From a bacterium (lineage in GTDB: Bacteria; Ratteibacteria; UBA8468), in assembly GCA_030672255.1 (NCBI GenBank), contig DAOVGU010000047.1, positions 1-14,882 on the forward strand: a stretch of 14,882 nt of DNA. The letters are read 5' to 3'. This document shows, one piece after another, positions 1-7,090 of the stretch (within the stretch, counting starts at the first letter, position 1; every line of letters starts with the position of its first letter). The notes beneath the pieces were generated by a model that did not search any database, was not told the DNA's origin, and worked only from the letters and a program-made list of their open reading frames with translations. The position numbers were made by a program, and so were the translations under genes.

Positions 1-1045
1 TTGCCAATGCTCCGGGAACATTGCAACCTAATCCTAACATCATCGGAATTATGGCGTAGCCGTGAAGTCCTAATCGGTGCATAATATTATCTACTAAGAC
101 TGCAAGACGAGGTAAATATCCAATATCCTCTAACAGTCCCAATACGATGTAAAAACTAAAGATGTAAGGGAGAACCATCGCGGTCGGAACAAATAGTCCG
201 GTGGTTAAAAGTCCAAATGACTGGCCAAAATCTATTTCATTTTCAATAAGTTTCCCAATCAGGATGCTGTGCAAGAAGGTTCCTGGACCTAAGAATAAAC
301 TCAATTTTAGCATCAATGGTGCCCAGAGCTTCTGAAATAAAGGCTCAAATAGATAGCCGATAAGACCTTCTCCGATAAGACGAATGATTTGGAAGCTAAG
401 AAACATTACCGCGATTGCTATCGGCAGACCAGTTAAAGGCTTAATGCTTAAATCCTGCAAGGTATCCAGGAATGTGTGATGGCGATGGTGCAATTTTTGG
501 GTCTCTTCTACAATCTTACCAATCTCCTGCCATCTCTTTTCCGTGGTAAGAGTTTCTCTTTCCTTCGGTTCTGCCTCAGATAAACTCTCAACTAACTCCT
601 TGATACCCTCCCCGGTCAAACCACAGGTGGGAACTGCCGGAACGCCTAAAATTGCTTTTAGCCTTTCAACATCGATTTCAATCCCGCAATGTTTTGTATC
701 GTCCCAGATATTAAGAGCAATTACTACCGGGATTCCCCTCTCTATTAATTGCAGACTTAAGTGAAGATTCCTTTCTAAATTTGTGGCATCGACAATATTG
801 ATTACAACGTCACCATCCTTCAGCATCTGCACCGCAACCTCTTCTGCCTTATTGGTAGGCTCCAGGGTATATGTCCCGGGCACATCAATAACCATCGCTT
901 CCTCTCCACCGAGCTTTATATGTCCCTGCATAAACTCCACGGTAGTGCCAGGATAATTGGAGATGACAACGCGCGCGCCAGTAAGCCGTGAAAAGATAGC
1001 ACTTTTCCCGACATTAGGATTTCCCATTAAAAGTATTTTCTTCAT
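1..1045 (-). CDS. feoB: Ferrous iron transporter FeoB (first copy), C-terminus off the left edge
   Basis: GTP-dependent Fe(II) transporter of the inner membrane. About 348 residues are visible. The G domain starts at residue 1: G1 GNPNVGKS at 8-15, the NYPGTTVE region, G3 DVPGTY, the FeoB signature DATNLERNL and G4 NIWD. A His-rich linker (HHRHH) follows, then several hydrophobic segments. The visible part ends in the gate motif GLGCNVPG, whose Cys is a conserved FeoB gate residue. The ATG at 1043-1045 overlaps the feoA stop as ATGA, so the pair is translationally coupled. This protein is clearly different from the second FeoB at 4353-6869: it has a shorter linker between the G domain and the membrane part, and GCNVPG instead of GCAIPG. 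The remaining gate and membrane segments lie outside the window. Family assignment is secure; metal specificity (Fe versus Mn) is inferred from the family and neighbours. Confidence 0.95.
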   Translation of the reverse strand, partial: MKKILLMGNPNVGKSAIFSRLTGARVVISNYPGTTVEFMQGHIKLGGEEAMVIDVPGTYTLEPTNKAEEVAVQMLKDGDVVINIVDATNLERNLHLSLQLIERGIPVVIALNIWDDTKHCGIEIDVERLKAILGVPAVPTCGLTGEGIKELVESLSEAEPKERETLTTEKRWQEIGKIVEETQKLHHRHHTFLDTLQDLSIKPLTGLPIAIAVMFLSFQIIRLIGEGLIGYLFEPLFQKLWAPLMLKLSLFLGPGTFLHSILIGKLIENEIDFGQSFGLLTTGLFVPTAMVLPYIFSFYIVLGLLEDIGYLPRLAVLVDNIMHRLGLHGYAIIPMMLGLGCNVPGALA

Positions 1046-1275
1046 GGCACCTCTACTATTATCCTTGCAGCCATTCCGAACCCGATGGCCACCTGGAAGT
1101 TATCTACTTCTACGGTCACCGGCCCACGCCATAATTGAGAACTTACCTTAACGATCCTCTTTCCCGGCCTTATGCCCATCGCATACATCCTTCTCTGCAT
1201 ACCATATCCTCCCTGGATTTCTACTACCACTCCAGCCTCTCTCATCCTCATCTGAATCAAATCTGTCCTCTTCAT
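1042..1275 (-). CDS. feoA: FeoA domain protein
   Basis: A 77-residue SH3-like FeoA protein, thought in this family to bind and modulate FeoB at the cytoplasmic face. Family features are the RMREAGVVVEIQGG start of the barrel, the central YAMGIRPG turn (the usual 'L..mGi.pG' signature) and the closing VAIGFGMAARIIVEV strand. The length is typical. It overlaps feoB by ATGA and forms a two-gene feoA-feoB unit. The Shine-Dalgarno sequence is weak (AAGA just before the ATG). A strong hairpin separates it from the upstream barrel gene, and a Fur-like AT-rich inverted repeat lies between, so it most likely has its own iron-responsive promoter. Confidence 0.92.
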   Translation of the reverse strand: MKRTDLIQMRMREAGVVVEIQGGYGMQRRMYAMGIRPGKRIVKVSSQLWRGPVTVEVDNFQVAIGFGMAARIIVEVP

Positions 1276-1282
1276 TTCTTAT

Positions 1283-1312
1283 TATCTTATCATCATTAAT
1301 TCTCAATTGCAA
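1283..1312 (-). promoter_or_regulatory. Putative Fur-type operator upstream of feoA-feoB
   Basis: Read on the minus strand, this stretch holds ATTGCAATTGAGAATTAATG followed by ATGATAAG. It aligns with the site in front of fur (7942-7968), where the corresponding bases are ATTGCAATTGGGAATCAATT then ATGATAAA. It is less symmetrical than the 15-bp repeats found elsewhere in the window. I could not place a convincing -35/-10 pair. Placement between a terminator and a feo operon supports an iron-responsive promoter, but the exact operator limits are uncertain. Confidence 0.5.
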
Positions 1313-1320
1313 TAAAATAA

Positions 1321-1358
1321 AAAAGGGTGCTTTAGATTTTCTCCTAAAGCACCCTTTT
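1321..1358 (-). terminator. Intrinsic terminator after the outer-membrane barrel gene
   Basis: A perfect 15-bp stem (AAAAGGGTGCTTTAG, 1321-1335, with CTAAAGCACCCTTTT, 1344-1358) closes an 8-nt loop. On the minus strand it is followed by a T-rich run reading TTATTTTATT. It lies 17 bp beyond the barrel gene stop. The stem also has flanking A/T tracts on both sides, so some termination in the other direction is possible. Confidence 0.9.
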
Positions 1359-1375
1359 ATTATCTGTCTCAGAAG

Positions 1376-2752
1376 TTAGAAGGCAACCGCTACCGAACCG
1401 AGGAGCTGCATCGCATCCGCACTACTTCCATCTCCTGAGGCAGTATCAACCGCATTCTTGATCGCACTGCCTCGGGCGAAGTAACCGAAGGTAAAGCCGA
1501 ACTCAACATCCTCACTGTAGGCATAGGCAAGGTTGATGTCAATCTCATTGCCTAATTTTTTCTTCTCTCCGGCTGCAACCTCAAGCAATTGGTCATTGAA
1601 CCAGTCTAAACTAAGGCTGATTTTTTCTGTAGGTTGGATGGAACCGGAAAGTTTAATCACCTGCATGTTGGACTGCTGACCCCAATCATTAACCAATCCG
1701 GTAGCATCCACGATTGTACCGATTCTGTCTCCCGCTGCATCGGGAAAGAGGGGATTCCAGGTGTTGTTAGCGTCATCGGTAGCATCATCATCCCCGGAGA
1801 AGTGGTAGTAGACAAGACCCACGGTTGGTTCCCAACCAATATTCTGGAAGGCATACTCAGCACCTACATAGCCGGCATAACCCTTGTTGTCCTCATTGCT
1901 TCCCGCAACGACCACATTGTTCTTGCCCGACTGCATGGCAAATTCTCCCTTCCAGGAGAGTCCAGGGACAGCGGCTACATTGTGAGCGGCTCTGAGACCA
2001 AAGGTGGGAACAGCATACTGGTTGGAGCTATTCTTTGTTCCATTGGCATTTTTCACATCAACGAAGTAAGCCTCAACCTCTGCCTCAGCAATTGGCACCT
2101 GATAGTTAGCATTGACTCCATAGAGGTCCTGGTCAAGACCACTGTCACTTGATATTGTTATTGTCGGAGGTCTGGTTGTGGTGTCAACATCTCTGACTGT
2201 AGTAACATTGGCGTAATTCTCGGTGATCTTGGCTACAAATCCGGTTAAGGTAAGAGGTATAGCGGCTACCTCGTAGTCAAGCCGAATAGCATCGGTAGCC
2301 AATGCAGAACTTAAATCACCGCCAGCAAGCCCTGAGTCGTCAGGATCAAGGTCACCGATGATAAAACCCTCACCTAAGATAATCTCCTGGCGGCCAAGAG
2401 TTGCTGAGAGTCCCGGAACAAACATATCAGAAAGCTTAATGTAGGCAAGATCAAGTTCAATCTGGTTGTTTGTTGCTCCTGTATTGTCCGCCCAGTCTCT
2501 CTCATTAAGCAATCTTATCACTACCTCAACATTCTCGGTTAATTCAGAGGAGACATAGACTCTGGTGGTTGTCATTAACCAGCCGGCAGTATCCTTAGCT
2601 ACAGTATCCTTGGTGAAGTCAAAGTTTTTGCGATAGACTCCATAGATACTGACATCTCCACCGACCTTGACATTTTCCACGGCAGCAAAGGCAGGTAGGC
2701 TCATTCCTACTAATAGAGCCACAGCAAAAATCATTAATATTTTTTTACTCAT
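1376..2752 (-). CDS. Outer-membrane beta-barrel protein, porin / alginate-export-like
   Basis: A 458-residue exported protein. A Sec signal peptide of about 23 residues ends PAFA before AVENV. The rest is alternating amphipathic strands rich in Y, G, D and N with acidic loops. The last residues (LLGSVAVAF) end in Phe, the classic C-terminal signature for BAM-mediated barrel insertion. The stretch GRQEIILGEGFIIGD (120-134) resembles the strand motif of alginate-export/porin-like barrels, which I take as the nearest family. Substrate is unknown. It has a clear SD (AAGGAG, 5-6 nt before ATG), a Fur-type promoter about 190 bp upstream and a strong terminator downstream, so it appears to be a single-gene iron-regulated unit. 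No TonB plug domain is visible, so it is not a TonB-dependent receptor. The start MSKKIL is shared with the DUF4198 gene upstream. Confidence 0.85.
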   Translation of the reverse strand: MSKKILMIFAVALLVGMSLPAFAAVENVKVGGDVSIYGVYRKNFDFTKDTVAKDTAGWLMTTTRVYVSSELTENVEVVIRLLNERDWADNTGATNNQIELDLAYIKLSDMFVPGLSATLGRQEIILGEGFIIGDLDPDDSGLAGGDLSSALATDAIRLDYEVAAIPLTLTGFVAKITENYANVTTVRDVDTTTRPPTITISSDSGLDQDLYGVNANYQVPIAEAEVEAYFVDVKNANGTKNSSNQYAVPTFGLRAAHNVAAVPGLSWKGEFAMQSGKNNVVVAGSNEDNKGYAGYVGAEYAFQNIGWEPTVGLVYYHFSGDDDATDDANNTWNPLFPDAAGDRIGTIVDATGLVNDWGQQSNMQVIKLSGSIQPTEKISLSLDWFNDQLLEVAAGEKKKLGNEIDINLAYAYSEDVEFGFTFGYFARGSAIKNAVDTASGDGSSADAMQLLGSVAVAF

Positions 2753-2915
2753 TTTTCTCCTTCTATAGTTATCTATATAAACCCCAGGATCTTTCGGGGA
2801 TATTTTCTTTTTGGCTTTTTCCCCCTTCCTTCTGTAATCCTGACTGGCTTTTCTTTTTTCACCCCCTGCTCGCCCTATATTTTCAAGATTACCGGAAAGA
2901 CAAAAGAGGTCATTT

Positions 2916-2947
2916 ATAATAGCAATTGAGATACAATTGCTATTATA
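2916..2947 (-). promoter_or_regulatory. Palindromic Fur-type operator and -10 for the barrel gene
   Basis: A perfect inverted repeat with 12-bp arms (ATAATAGCAATT at 2916-2927 and AATTGCTATTAT at 2935-2946) surrounds a 7-bp centre, GAGATAC. Read on the minus strand it holds TATAAT (2947-2942) preceded by a T7 tract, as in the other iron-type promoters of this window. The -35 is poor (no TTGACA at the right distance), which suggests a weaker or activator-assisted promoter. The resulting leader down to the ATG at 2752 is long, roughly 180 nt; it is purine-rich with G-rich blocks, and I see no recognised riboswitch in it. Confidence 0.75.
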
Positions 2948-2981
2948 CCTTAAAAAAATTGTGAAGTATCATTTATTATTG

Positions 2982-3016
2982 CTGTCCCTTCTGGGTAAGT
3001 GGTCCAGAAGGAACAG
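2982..3016 (-). terminator. Probable terminator after the DUF4198 gene
   Basis: Stem CCTTCTGG (2987-2994) / CCAGAAGG (3004-3011) with a 9-nt loop, extended by CTGT/ACAG outside one mismatch. It starts about 18 bp beyond the DUF4198 stop. There is no proper U-run on the minus strand (CAATAATAAAT follows), so it may be inefficient or act only as an mRNA 3'-end stabiliser. Confidence 0.55.
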
Positions 3017-3033
3017 AGTTTCCCTTACGATGC

Positions 3034-3837
3034 TTATCTCATATCCCGTGCCTGAATCCAGATGACAGCATCCCGAGAAAGTTCTTTACCTTTATGTTTT
3101 AAATCTCCCCCGGCACCTAAAGCAGCAAAACCCCACCAGCCGGCTTTGGGAATCCCAAAGGTGAATACGCCATTACTATCTGCCTTAATGGTCTGAGTGA
3201 CAAATGCATCTTGGGGTGCTTCAACCTTAGCTCTTTTAGCAAAGGCATTTTTCTTCAACAGCATCTTATGATTGATATATTCCACTTCAATTTCAGCAAA
3301 GGGAACTGGTTTACCTTTACATTTGACAACCCCGCGGAAGACATTCCCGGTCCAGAGAGCATAAGGTTTATCCAACGGAACAATCTCTACCGGCAAACCC
3401 ACTTCTGCATCCCAGTCGGTTGGTGAACCGCCCACATTAACGAGCATTTTGGTGACGTGCTGGATGTAAATGTCCTCTGACCCCTCGTAATACGGCTCTG
3501 GAACAAGGTAGAAGATAAAATCCCCCATACCTCTGAGTTTATAGGAGGTCTCATAAGCCTTGCCTTTGTTGGTTAAACTTGTCCAGACGATGGGTTTTAA
3601 GGTACTGAGCAAATCCTTTTTTCTACCTTTATGCATAACACCAAACTTTCTGGGCTGACCCATATCCATTGTGTGTCCGGCCTCAAAGGGATGAGTAAAG
3701 ACTAACTTAAGCTCTATTGTTTTGCTTTCTTCCAATGCACTCTCGGGAGTATAAATTGTCTGGAAATGTCCAAAGGCATGAACGGTTATTCCTAACAGAA
3801 AAACTGCTGCTACAACCGTTAATATTTTCTTACTCAT
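3034..3837 (-). CDS. Exported DUF4198 (nickel/cobalt-uptake-like periplasmic) protein
   Basis: A 267-residue exported protein. The signal peptide (about residues 1-23, ending HAFG) is followed by HFQTIYTP, so His24 is the predicted mature N-terminus. DUF4198 features are visible: FTHPFEAGHTMDM, the stretch GDFIFYLVPEPYYEGSEDIY, and a C-terminal transthyretin-like half (GKPVPFAEIEVEYIN, then DSNGVFTFGIPKAGWWGFA). Proteins of this family occur beside nickel, cobalt and other metal transporters and are thought to act in the periplasm; the ligand here is not known. The gene has a good SD (AAGGAG) and lies 71 bp behind the small transthyretin-like gene, with a GC-rich palindrome between them. Both appear to be transcribed from the Fur-type promoter at 4313-4356, which points to a role in iron-limited cells. 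Confidence 0.82.
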   Translation of the reverse strand: MSKKILTVVAAVFLLGITVHAFGHFQTIYTPESALEESKTIELKLVFTHPFEAGHTMDMGQPRKFGVMHKGRKKDLLSTLKPIVWTSLTNKGKAYETSYKLRGMGDFIFYLVPEPYYEGSEDIYIQHVTKMLVNVGGSPTDWDAEVGLPVEIVPLDKPYALWTGNVFRGVVKCKGKPVPFAEIEVEYINHKMLLKKNAFAKRAKVEAPQDAFVTQTIKADSNGVFTFGIPKAGWWGFAALGAGGDLKHKGKELSRDAVIWIQARDMR

Positions 3838-3852
3838 TTTTTGTCTCCTTAT

Positions 3853-3905
3853 CCCCCCTCTCCTCTATCCTCCCCCTCCAGGGGGGAGGGGATAGGTGGG
3901 GGTGT
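3853..3905. repeat. GC-rich palindromic repeat, copy 1
   Basis: An imperfect palindrome with core CCTCCCCCT (3869-3877) / AGGGGGGAGG (3880-3889) and outer arms containing CTATCC and GGGATAGG. It fills nearly the whole gap between two co-transcribed exported-protein genes, starting just after the stop of the first. Its arms closely match copy 2 (7097-7170). Read on the minus strand its G-rich arm runs straight into the SD of the DUF4198 gene. Confidence 0.85.
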
Positions 3906-3908
3906 ACT

Positions 3909-4280
3909 TTATTCCTTTTCCCCTGCTTTTAACAAAGGACCCTTTTTCTCAACTACATGGCCTGGTCCAGCATCAAAGATGATAAGATAGTGTCCTTTCG
4001 GTTTATCAATGGTAAGCTCACCATTTTTGTCCATCTTTGTTTTCTTAAGGACTTTTTTTCCTTTGTAGAGGTCTACCTTTTTACTGCCTTTATAAGGTTT
4101 ATCCTCTACGATGAGAATTTTCACTCCCGCACCGGAAGAGCCATCGGAAAAGCCACCTTCAAGCCAAATTGTTCCATCCTCATTATCCTCAACGGAGAGG
4201 AGGGGAGTGTGTGCATTTACCTGAGAACTCAAGAAAAGCCCGAGCATCAATGCTGCCAGACCAATAAATACTCTTTTCAT
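3909..4280 (-). CDS. Small exported transthyretin-like protein, mature N-terminal His
   Basis: A 123-residue protein of unknown function. The signal peptide (1-23) ends QVNA; the mature protein would start HTPLL. The body looks like a small beta-sandwich of the transthyretin / carboxypeptidase-regulatory type: a DGTIWLEGGFSDGSS strand-turn, GVKILIVEDKPY, a Lys-rich hairpin, then DKNGELTI and LIIFDAGPGHVVE. The conserved GPGH supplies a second candidate metal-binding His. It is a close paralogue of residues 1-122 of the protein at 8381-9343 (about four in five residues identical by eye, and near-identical DNA over long stretches), but stops at KAGEKE, where the paralogue continues into a second domain. 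It is the first gene behind a strong Fur-type promoter, with DUF4198 following. Start chosen for the SD-like GGGGGTGATGG upstream and the intact signal peptide. Confidence 0.8.
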   Translation of the reverse strand: MKRVFIGLAALMLGLFLSSQVNAHTPLLSVEDNEDGTIWLEGGFSDGSSGAGVKILIVEDKPYKGSKKVDLYKGKKVLKKTKMDKNGELTIDKPKGHYLIIFDAGPGHVVEKKGPLLKAGEKE

Positions 4281-4312
4281 TTTTCCATCACCCCCTTTCG
4301 TTTAATTGTAAA

Positions 4313-4356
4313 TGAGATACAATCTCAATTATATCTCAAAAAATATTTCCTGTCAA
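4313..4356 (-). promoter_or_regulatory. Fur-type promoter for the exported-protein operon
   Basis: A textbook promoter on the minus strand: TTGACA (4356-4351), 17-bp spacer with a T6 tract, TATAAT (4333-4328), then TGAGATTGTATCTCA (4327-4313). The last element is a 7-1-7 inverted repeat of Fur-box type with one mismatched pair, placed where a bound repressor would cover the start site. The -35 overlaps the TGA stop (4353-4355) of feoB. Confidence 0.88.
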
Positions 4357-6869
4357 GTTTTTATTTTTACTTTTGGTTCACTCTTAATAAAACCAACCCC
4401 TATCGTAAAAACTGTTGCCAGGACATAAATGGCAACCATCATTTTTAAGCCTGTAAAGCCTAACAAATTACCTACCGTAAAGGCAAGAAAGGCGAATATA
4501 ATTCCCAGAATAATTGGATAGAGAGTAGCAAGAAGCATCCATAGGGTACTTCCGCTTTCTACCCGAATCATAAGTAAAGTAGGGATACAGGGCGGATACA
4601 TCGCCATAAACAGTATCATCGCTAACGCATGAAGGGGAGTCCAGCCGCCCTCCTTTTCTCCCAGTCTTTTCTCAAGTCTTTCCTCTTTCTCAGTTGGCGG
4701 TGATTCGTAGAGAACGCCGATTGTGCCTACAGCGTTCTCCTTGGCAGCAAAAGCACTGATTAAGGCAATGTTCACCTGCCAGTTAAATCCTAACCGTTTA
4801 GTAAACGGCTCCATCGCGATACCAATTCGCCCCAAAAAACTTCCTTTAATTGTTTCATTCTTTTTTTCTGCGCGCAGTTCTCTTCTCTGGTTGAATAGTT
4901 TTTTGTAGGCTTTATGGACCTTCTTGGCGTCTTTATCTTTGATTTTCTTCCCCCCCAATTCATACTTACCTTTCTTTACAATCTTGAAGAATTCAAGGTT
5001 TCTCTGGCGAAACTTTTGCTCAATTACTTTTTTTGCCTCCTCTTTCTCAATACCTTTTGTAGCTGCGCGATAATCATTCCGGTAACCTATAAACTTCATC
5101 AATTGCTTTCCTGCCAATAGCTTTGCATAAGAACTATCTTTTCCTATTTTTCTTATGAAGCTTTGTTTTATTTGATTAGCCTGGTTATTGTAATAGGCTT
5201 TTCTCTCTTCACTTAGTCCAGGGAAGTTAATCAGCAGATAAACAAGAATCATCACCACAATAACAACGGTTATAATTTTTTTAACAAAGATCTCCAGTCG
5301 TTCCAGACAACGGCGCAAAACTCCCCCAAGAGTGGGTAAGTGATAAGGGGGCATCTCTAAAATAAAGGGCGCAGACTCTTTTCTCTTAAGCACCGTGAGG
5401 CTTAAAATTTTGGCTACACCAAGAGCGATAATAATGGTAATTGTACCAATGAAAAACATCATTATCCCTTTGGTAGCCGCGAAAAATAAACCGAGAAGAA
5501 GCACATATAACGGAATCTTGGCCAGACAGTTCATCAGAGGCACAACGAGCATCGTGGCTAAACGAGCCTTCTCGTCTTTTATGCCCCGGCAAGCCATAAC
5601 TCCGGGTATTGCACATCCACCCACATAAACCCCACCCAGTACCAAGGGCAAGACAGATTGTCCGTGAAGCCCAAAATATCTAAACACTCTGTCCAAGATA
5701 AAGGACATCCGTGCTAAATAACCGGTATCCTCCATAATGGCTATCAGAGCAAACAGAATGATAAAAATAGGTACATAATTCAATACCGCAATCACTCCGC
5801 CGATAACCCCTAAAGGCATTGCACGCAAAAGTGGGTCAAAGGCAAATCCTTCCGGAGGAAGGAGTAAAACAAGAAATTTTTGCAGTCCCGCAAGAAGAGG
5901 CCAGGTGTAATTGGTAATTTTATAGCCCTGGACAATGGAAAGATTATACATAGCGTAGATTGTTCCCAGCAAAATAATCAGCCCTGAGAATCTATTGCAA
6001 ACAACCATATCAATTCTGTCGGTTAAGGTTTTGGGTTTTGTCCTTATTTGCTTGACGCAATGCCCCACAATCTTTTCTGCCTCTCGGTAACGTTGGTGAG
6101 CGAGAGTTTTTTCTGGTGCCTCTCCATACTGCGAAATAAACTTTTTTCTTTCCTTTTCCACATAACTTAAAATTTCCTCTCCATTTTTAGAATATTTCTT
6201 TACTATTCTCAGTGCCTCAGAATCATTCTCTAAGAGTTTCACCGCTAACCAACGGAGAGGAAAACGTTTCTTAAGATTTGTATCCTTGGAGAGAAGTTGT
6301 TCTAAAGAAATCAGGATAGATTCCAGATCTTCTCCATAATTAATCTTTTTAGGACTTTTTTTAGTTTCGTACGCTCTGTGAATAGTTTGGCGAAGCTTAC
6401 TTTTTCCTCTTCCTTTGTTGCCAACTGTAGGAACTACCTCTGCTCCTATCTCTTGACTTAATTTTTCTGTATCTATTTGAAAACCACGACTTTTGGCAAC
6501 ATCTGCCATATTTAAGTCGATAACCAGAGGGATACTTATCTCAGCTAACTGAAAAACAAGATAGAGGTTCCGCTCAAGATTAGCAGCGTCTACAATATCA
6601 ACTATTACCTCTGGTTTTTCCTGAAGTAAGAAATCTCTGGCGATCCGTTCCTCTAAGCTATAAGAGGTGAGGCTATAGGTTCCGGGGAGATCGGTTAGGA
6701 ATACTTTGTGCTCCTGAATATGGTAAGTACCGGTCTTTTTTTCTACCGTTATCCCCGGATAATTGGCTACGTGCTGCCTGCCACCAGTGAGGAGATTAAA
6801 AATGGTAGATTTACCTGAGTTAGGCTGACCGGCTACCGCTACCTTTATTTCTTTGAGTTTTCTTCTCAT
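4353..6869 (-). CDS. feoB: Ferrous iron transporter FeoB (second copy, with a long basic insert)
   Basis: Complete 838-residue FeoB. G domain: G1 GQPNSGKS (14-21), Thr41 in the switch I region, G3 DLPG (60-63), the DAANLERNL signature and G4 NMAD (120-123). A helical cytoplasmic region (about 165-290) precedes the membrane part. Gate motifs: GGCAIPG (417-423) and PPCIPTL (759-765), each with the conserved Cys; AAKENAVGT (708-716) is also typical. Odd feature: residues about 553-675 form a Lys/Glu-rich hydrophilic insert between membrane segments, which makes the protein longer than many FeoBs; similar inserts occur in some anaerobe FeoBs. The start overlaps feoA by ATGA, and the stop lies inside the -35 of the next operon. 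It sits in feoA-feoA-feoB, directly behind fur. Confidence 0.96.
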   Translation of the reverse strand: MRRKLKEIKVAVAGQPNSGKSTIFNLLTGGRQHVANYPGITVEKKTGTYHIQEHKVFLTDLPGTYSLTSYSLEERIARDFLLQEKPEVIVDIVDAANLERNLYLVFQLAEISIPLVIDLNMADVAKSRGFQIDTEKLSQEIGAEVVPTVGNKGRGKSKLRQTIHRAYETKKSPKKINYGEDLESILISLEQLLSKDTNLKKRFPLRWLAVKLLENDSEALRIVKKYSKNGEEILSYVEKERKKFISQYGEAPEKTLAHQRYREAEKIVGHCVKQIRTKPKTLTDRIDMVVCNRFSGLIILLGTIYAMYNLSIVQGYKITNYTWPLLAGLQKFLVLLLPPEGFAFDPLLRAMPLGVIGGVIAVLNYVPIFIILFALIAIMEDTGYLARMSFILDRVFRYFGLHGQSVLPLVLGGVYVGGCAIPGVMACRGIKDEKARLATMLVVPLMNCLAKIPLYVLLLGLFFAATKGIMMFFIGTITIIIALGVAKILSLTVLKRKESAPFILEMPPYHLPTLGGVLRRCLERLEIFVKKIITVVIVVMILVYLLINFPGLSEERKAYYNNQANQIKQSFIRKIGKDSSYAKLLAGKQLMKFIGYRNDYRAATKGIEKEEAKKVIEQKFRQRNLEFFKIVKKGKYELGGKKIKDKDAKKVHKAYKKLFNQRRELRAEKKNETIKGSFLGRIGIAMEPFTKRLGFNWQVNIALISAFAAKENAVGTIGVLYESPPTEKEERLEKRLGEKEGGWTPLHALAMILFMAMYPPCIPTLLMIRVESGSTLWMLLATLYPIILGIIFAFLAFTVGNLLGFTGLKMMVAIYVLATVFTIGVGFIKSEPKVKIKT

Positions 6870-7090
6870 AATAAAATCATTTCTATTTCTTTGGCTTCAG
6901 AATGGCGGATACTTACCCGATATCCTTTTAATAAAAGCTCCATTGGGTCAACAAGAGGGGCATTACGAATGACATCAATCTTTGCTCCGGGAACAAATCC
7001 CATATCAAGTAATCGCTGTCCAGTAACGCCACCTGCATTTACTTTTACAATATGGCATTTCTGCCCTGGTTTTAATTCATCTAAAGTCAT
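6866..7090 (-). CDS. feoA: FeoA domain protein (middle gene of feoA-feoA-feoB)
   Basis: A 74-residue SH3-like FeoA protein: LKPGQKCHIVKVNAGG at the start of the barrel, LLDMGFVPGAKIDVI as the family signature, and a closing strand VSIRHSEAKEIEMI. It is joined by 4-bp ATGA overlaps to the other feoA upstream and to feoB downstream, so all three are translationally coupled. Its SD (GGGGGAG, about 5 nt before ATG) lies in the G-rich arm of palindromic repeat copy 2, so that repeat supplies the ribosome binding site. Two different FeoA proteins in one operon suggests separate or heteromeric contacts with FeoB. Confidence 0.93.
   Translation of the reverse strand: MTLDELKPGQKCHIVKVNAGGVTGQRLLDMGFVPGAKIDVIRNAPLVDPMELLLKGYRVSIRHSEAKEIEMILL

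Noticed and set aside
1634..2152. 172-codon plus-strand open frame opposite the barrel gene
   Set aside because: It is antisense to a clear signal-peptide barrel gene, shows no family pattern and lacks an SD; it is a by-product of codon use on the other strand.
3957..4448. 163-codon plus-strand open frame across an exported-protein gene and its promoter
   Set aside because: It runs antisense through a conserved paralogous gene, the Fur-type promoter and the end of feoB; it has no recognisable domain.
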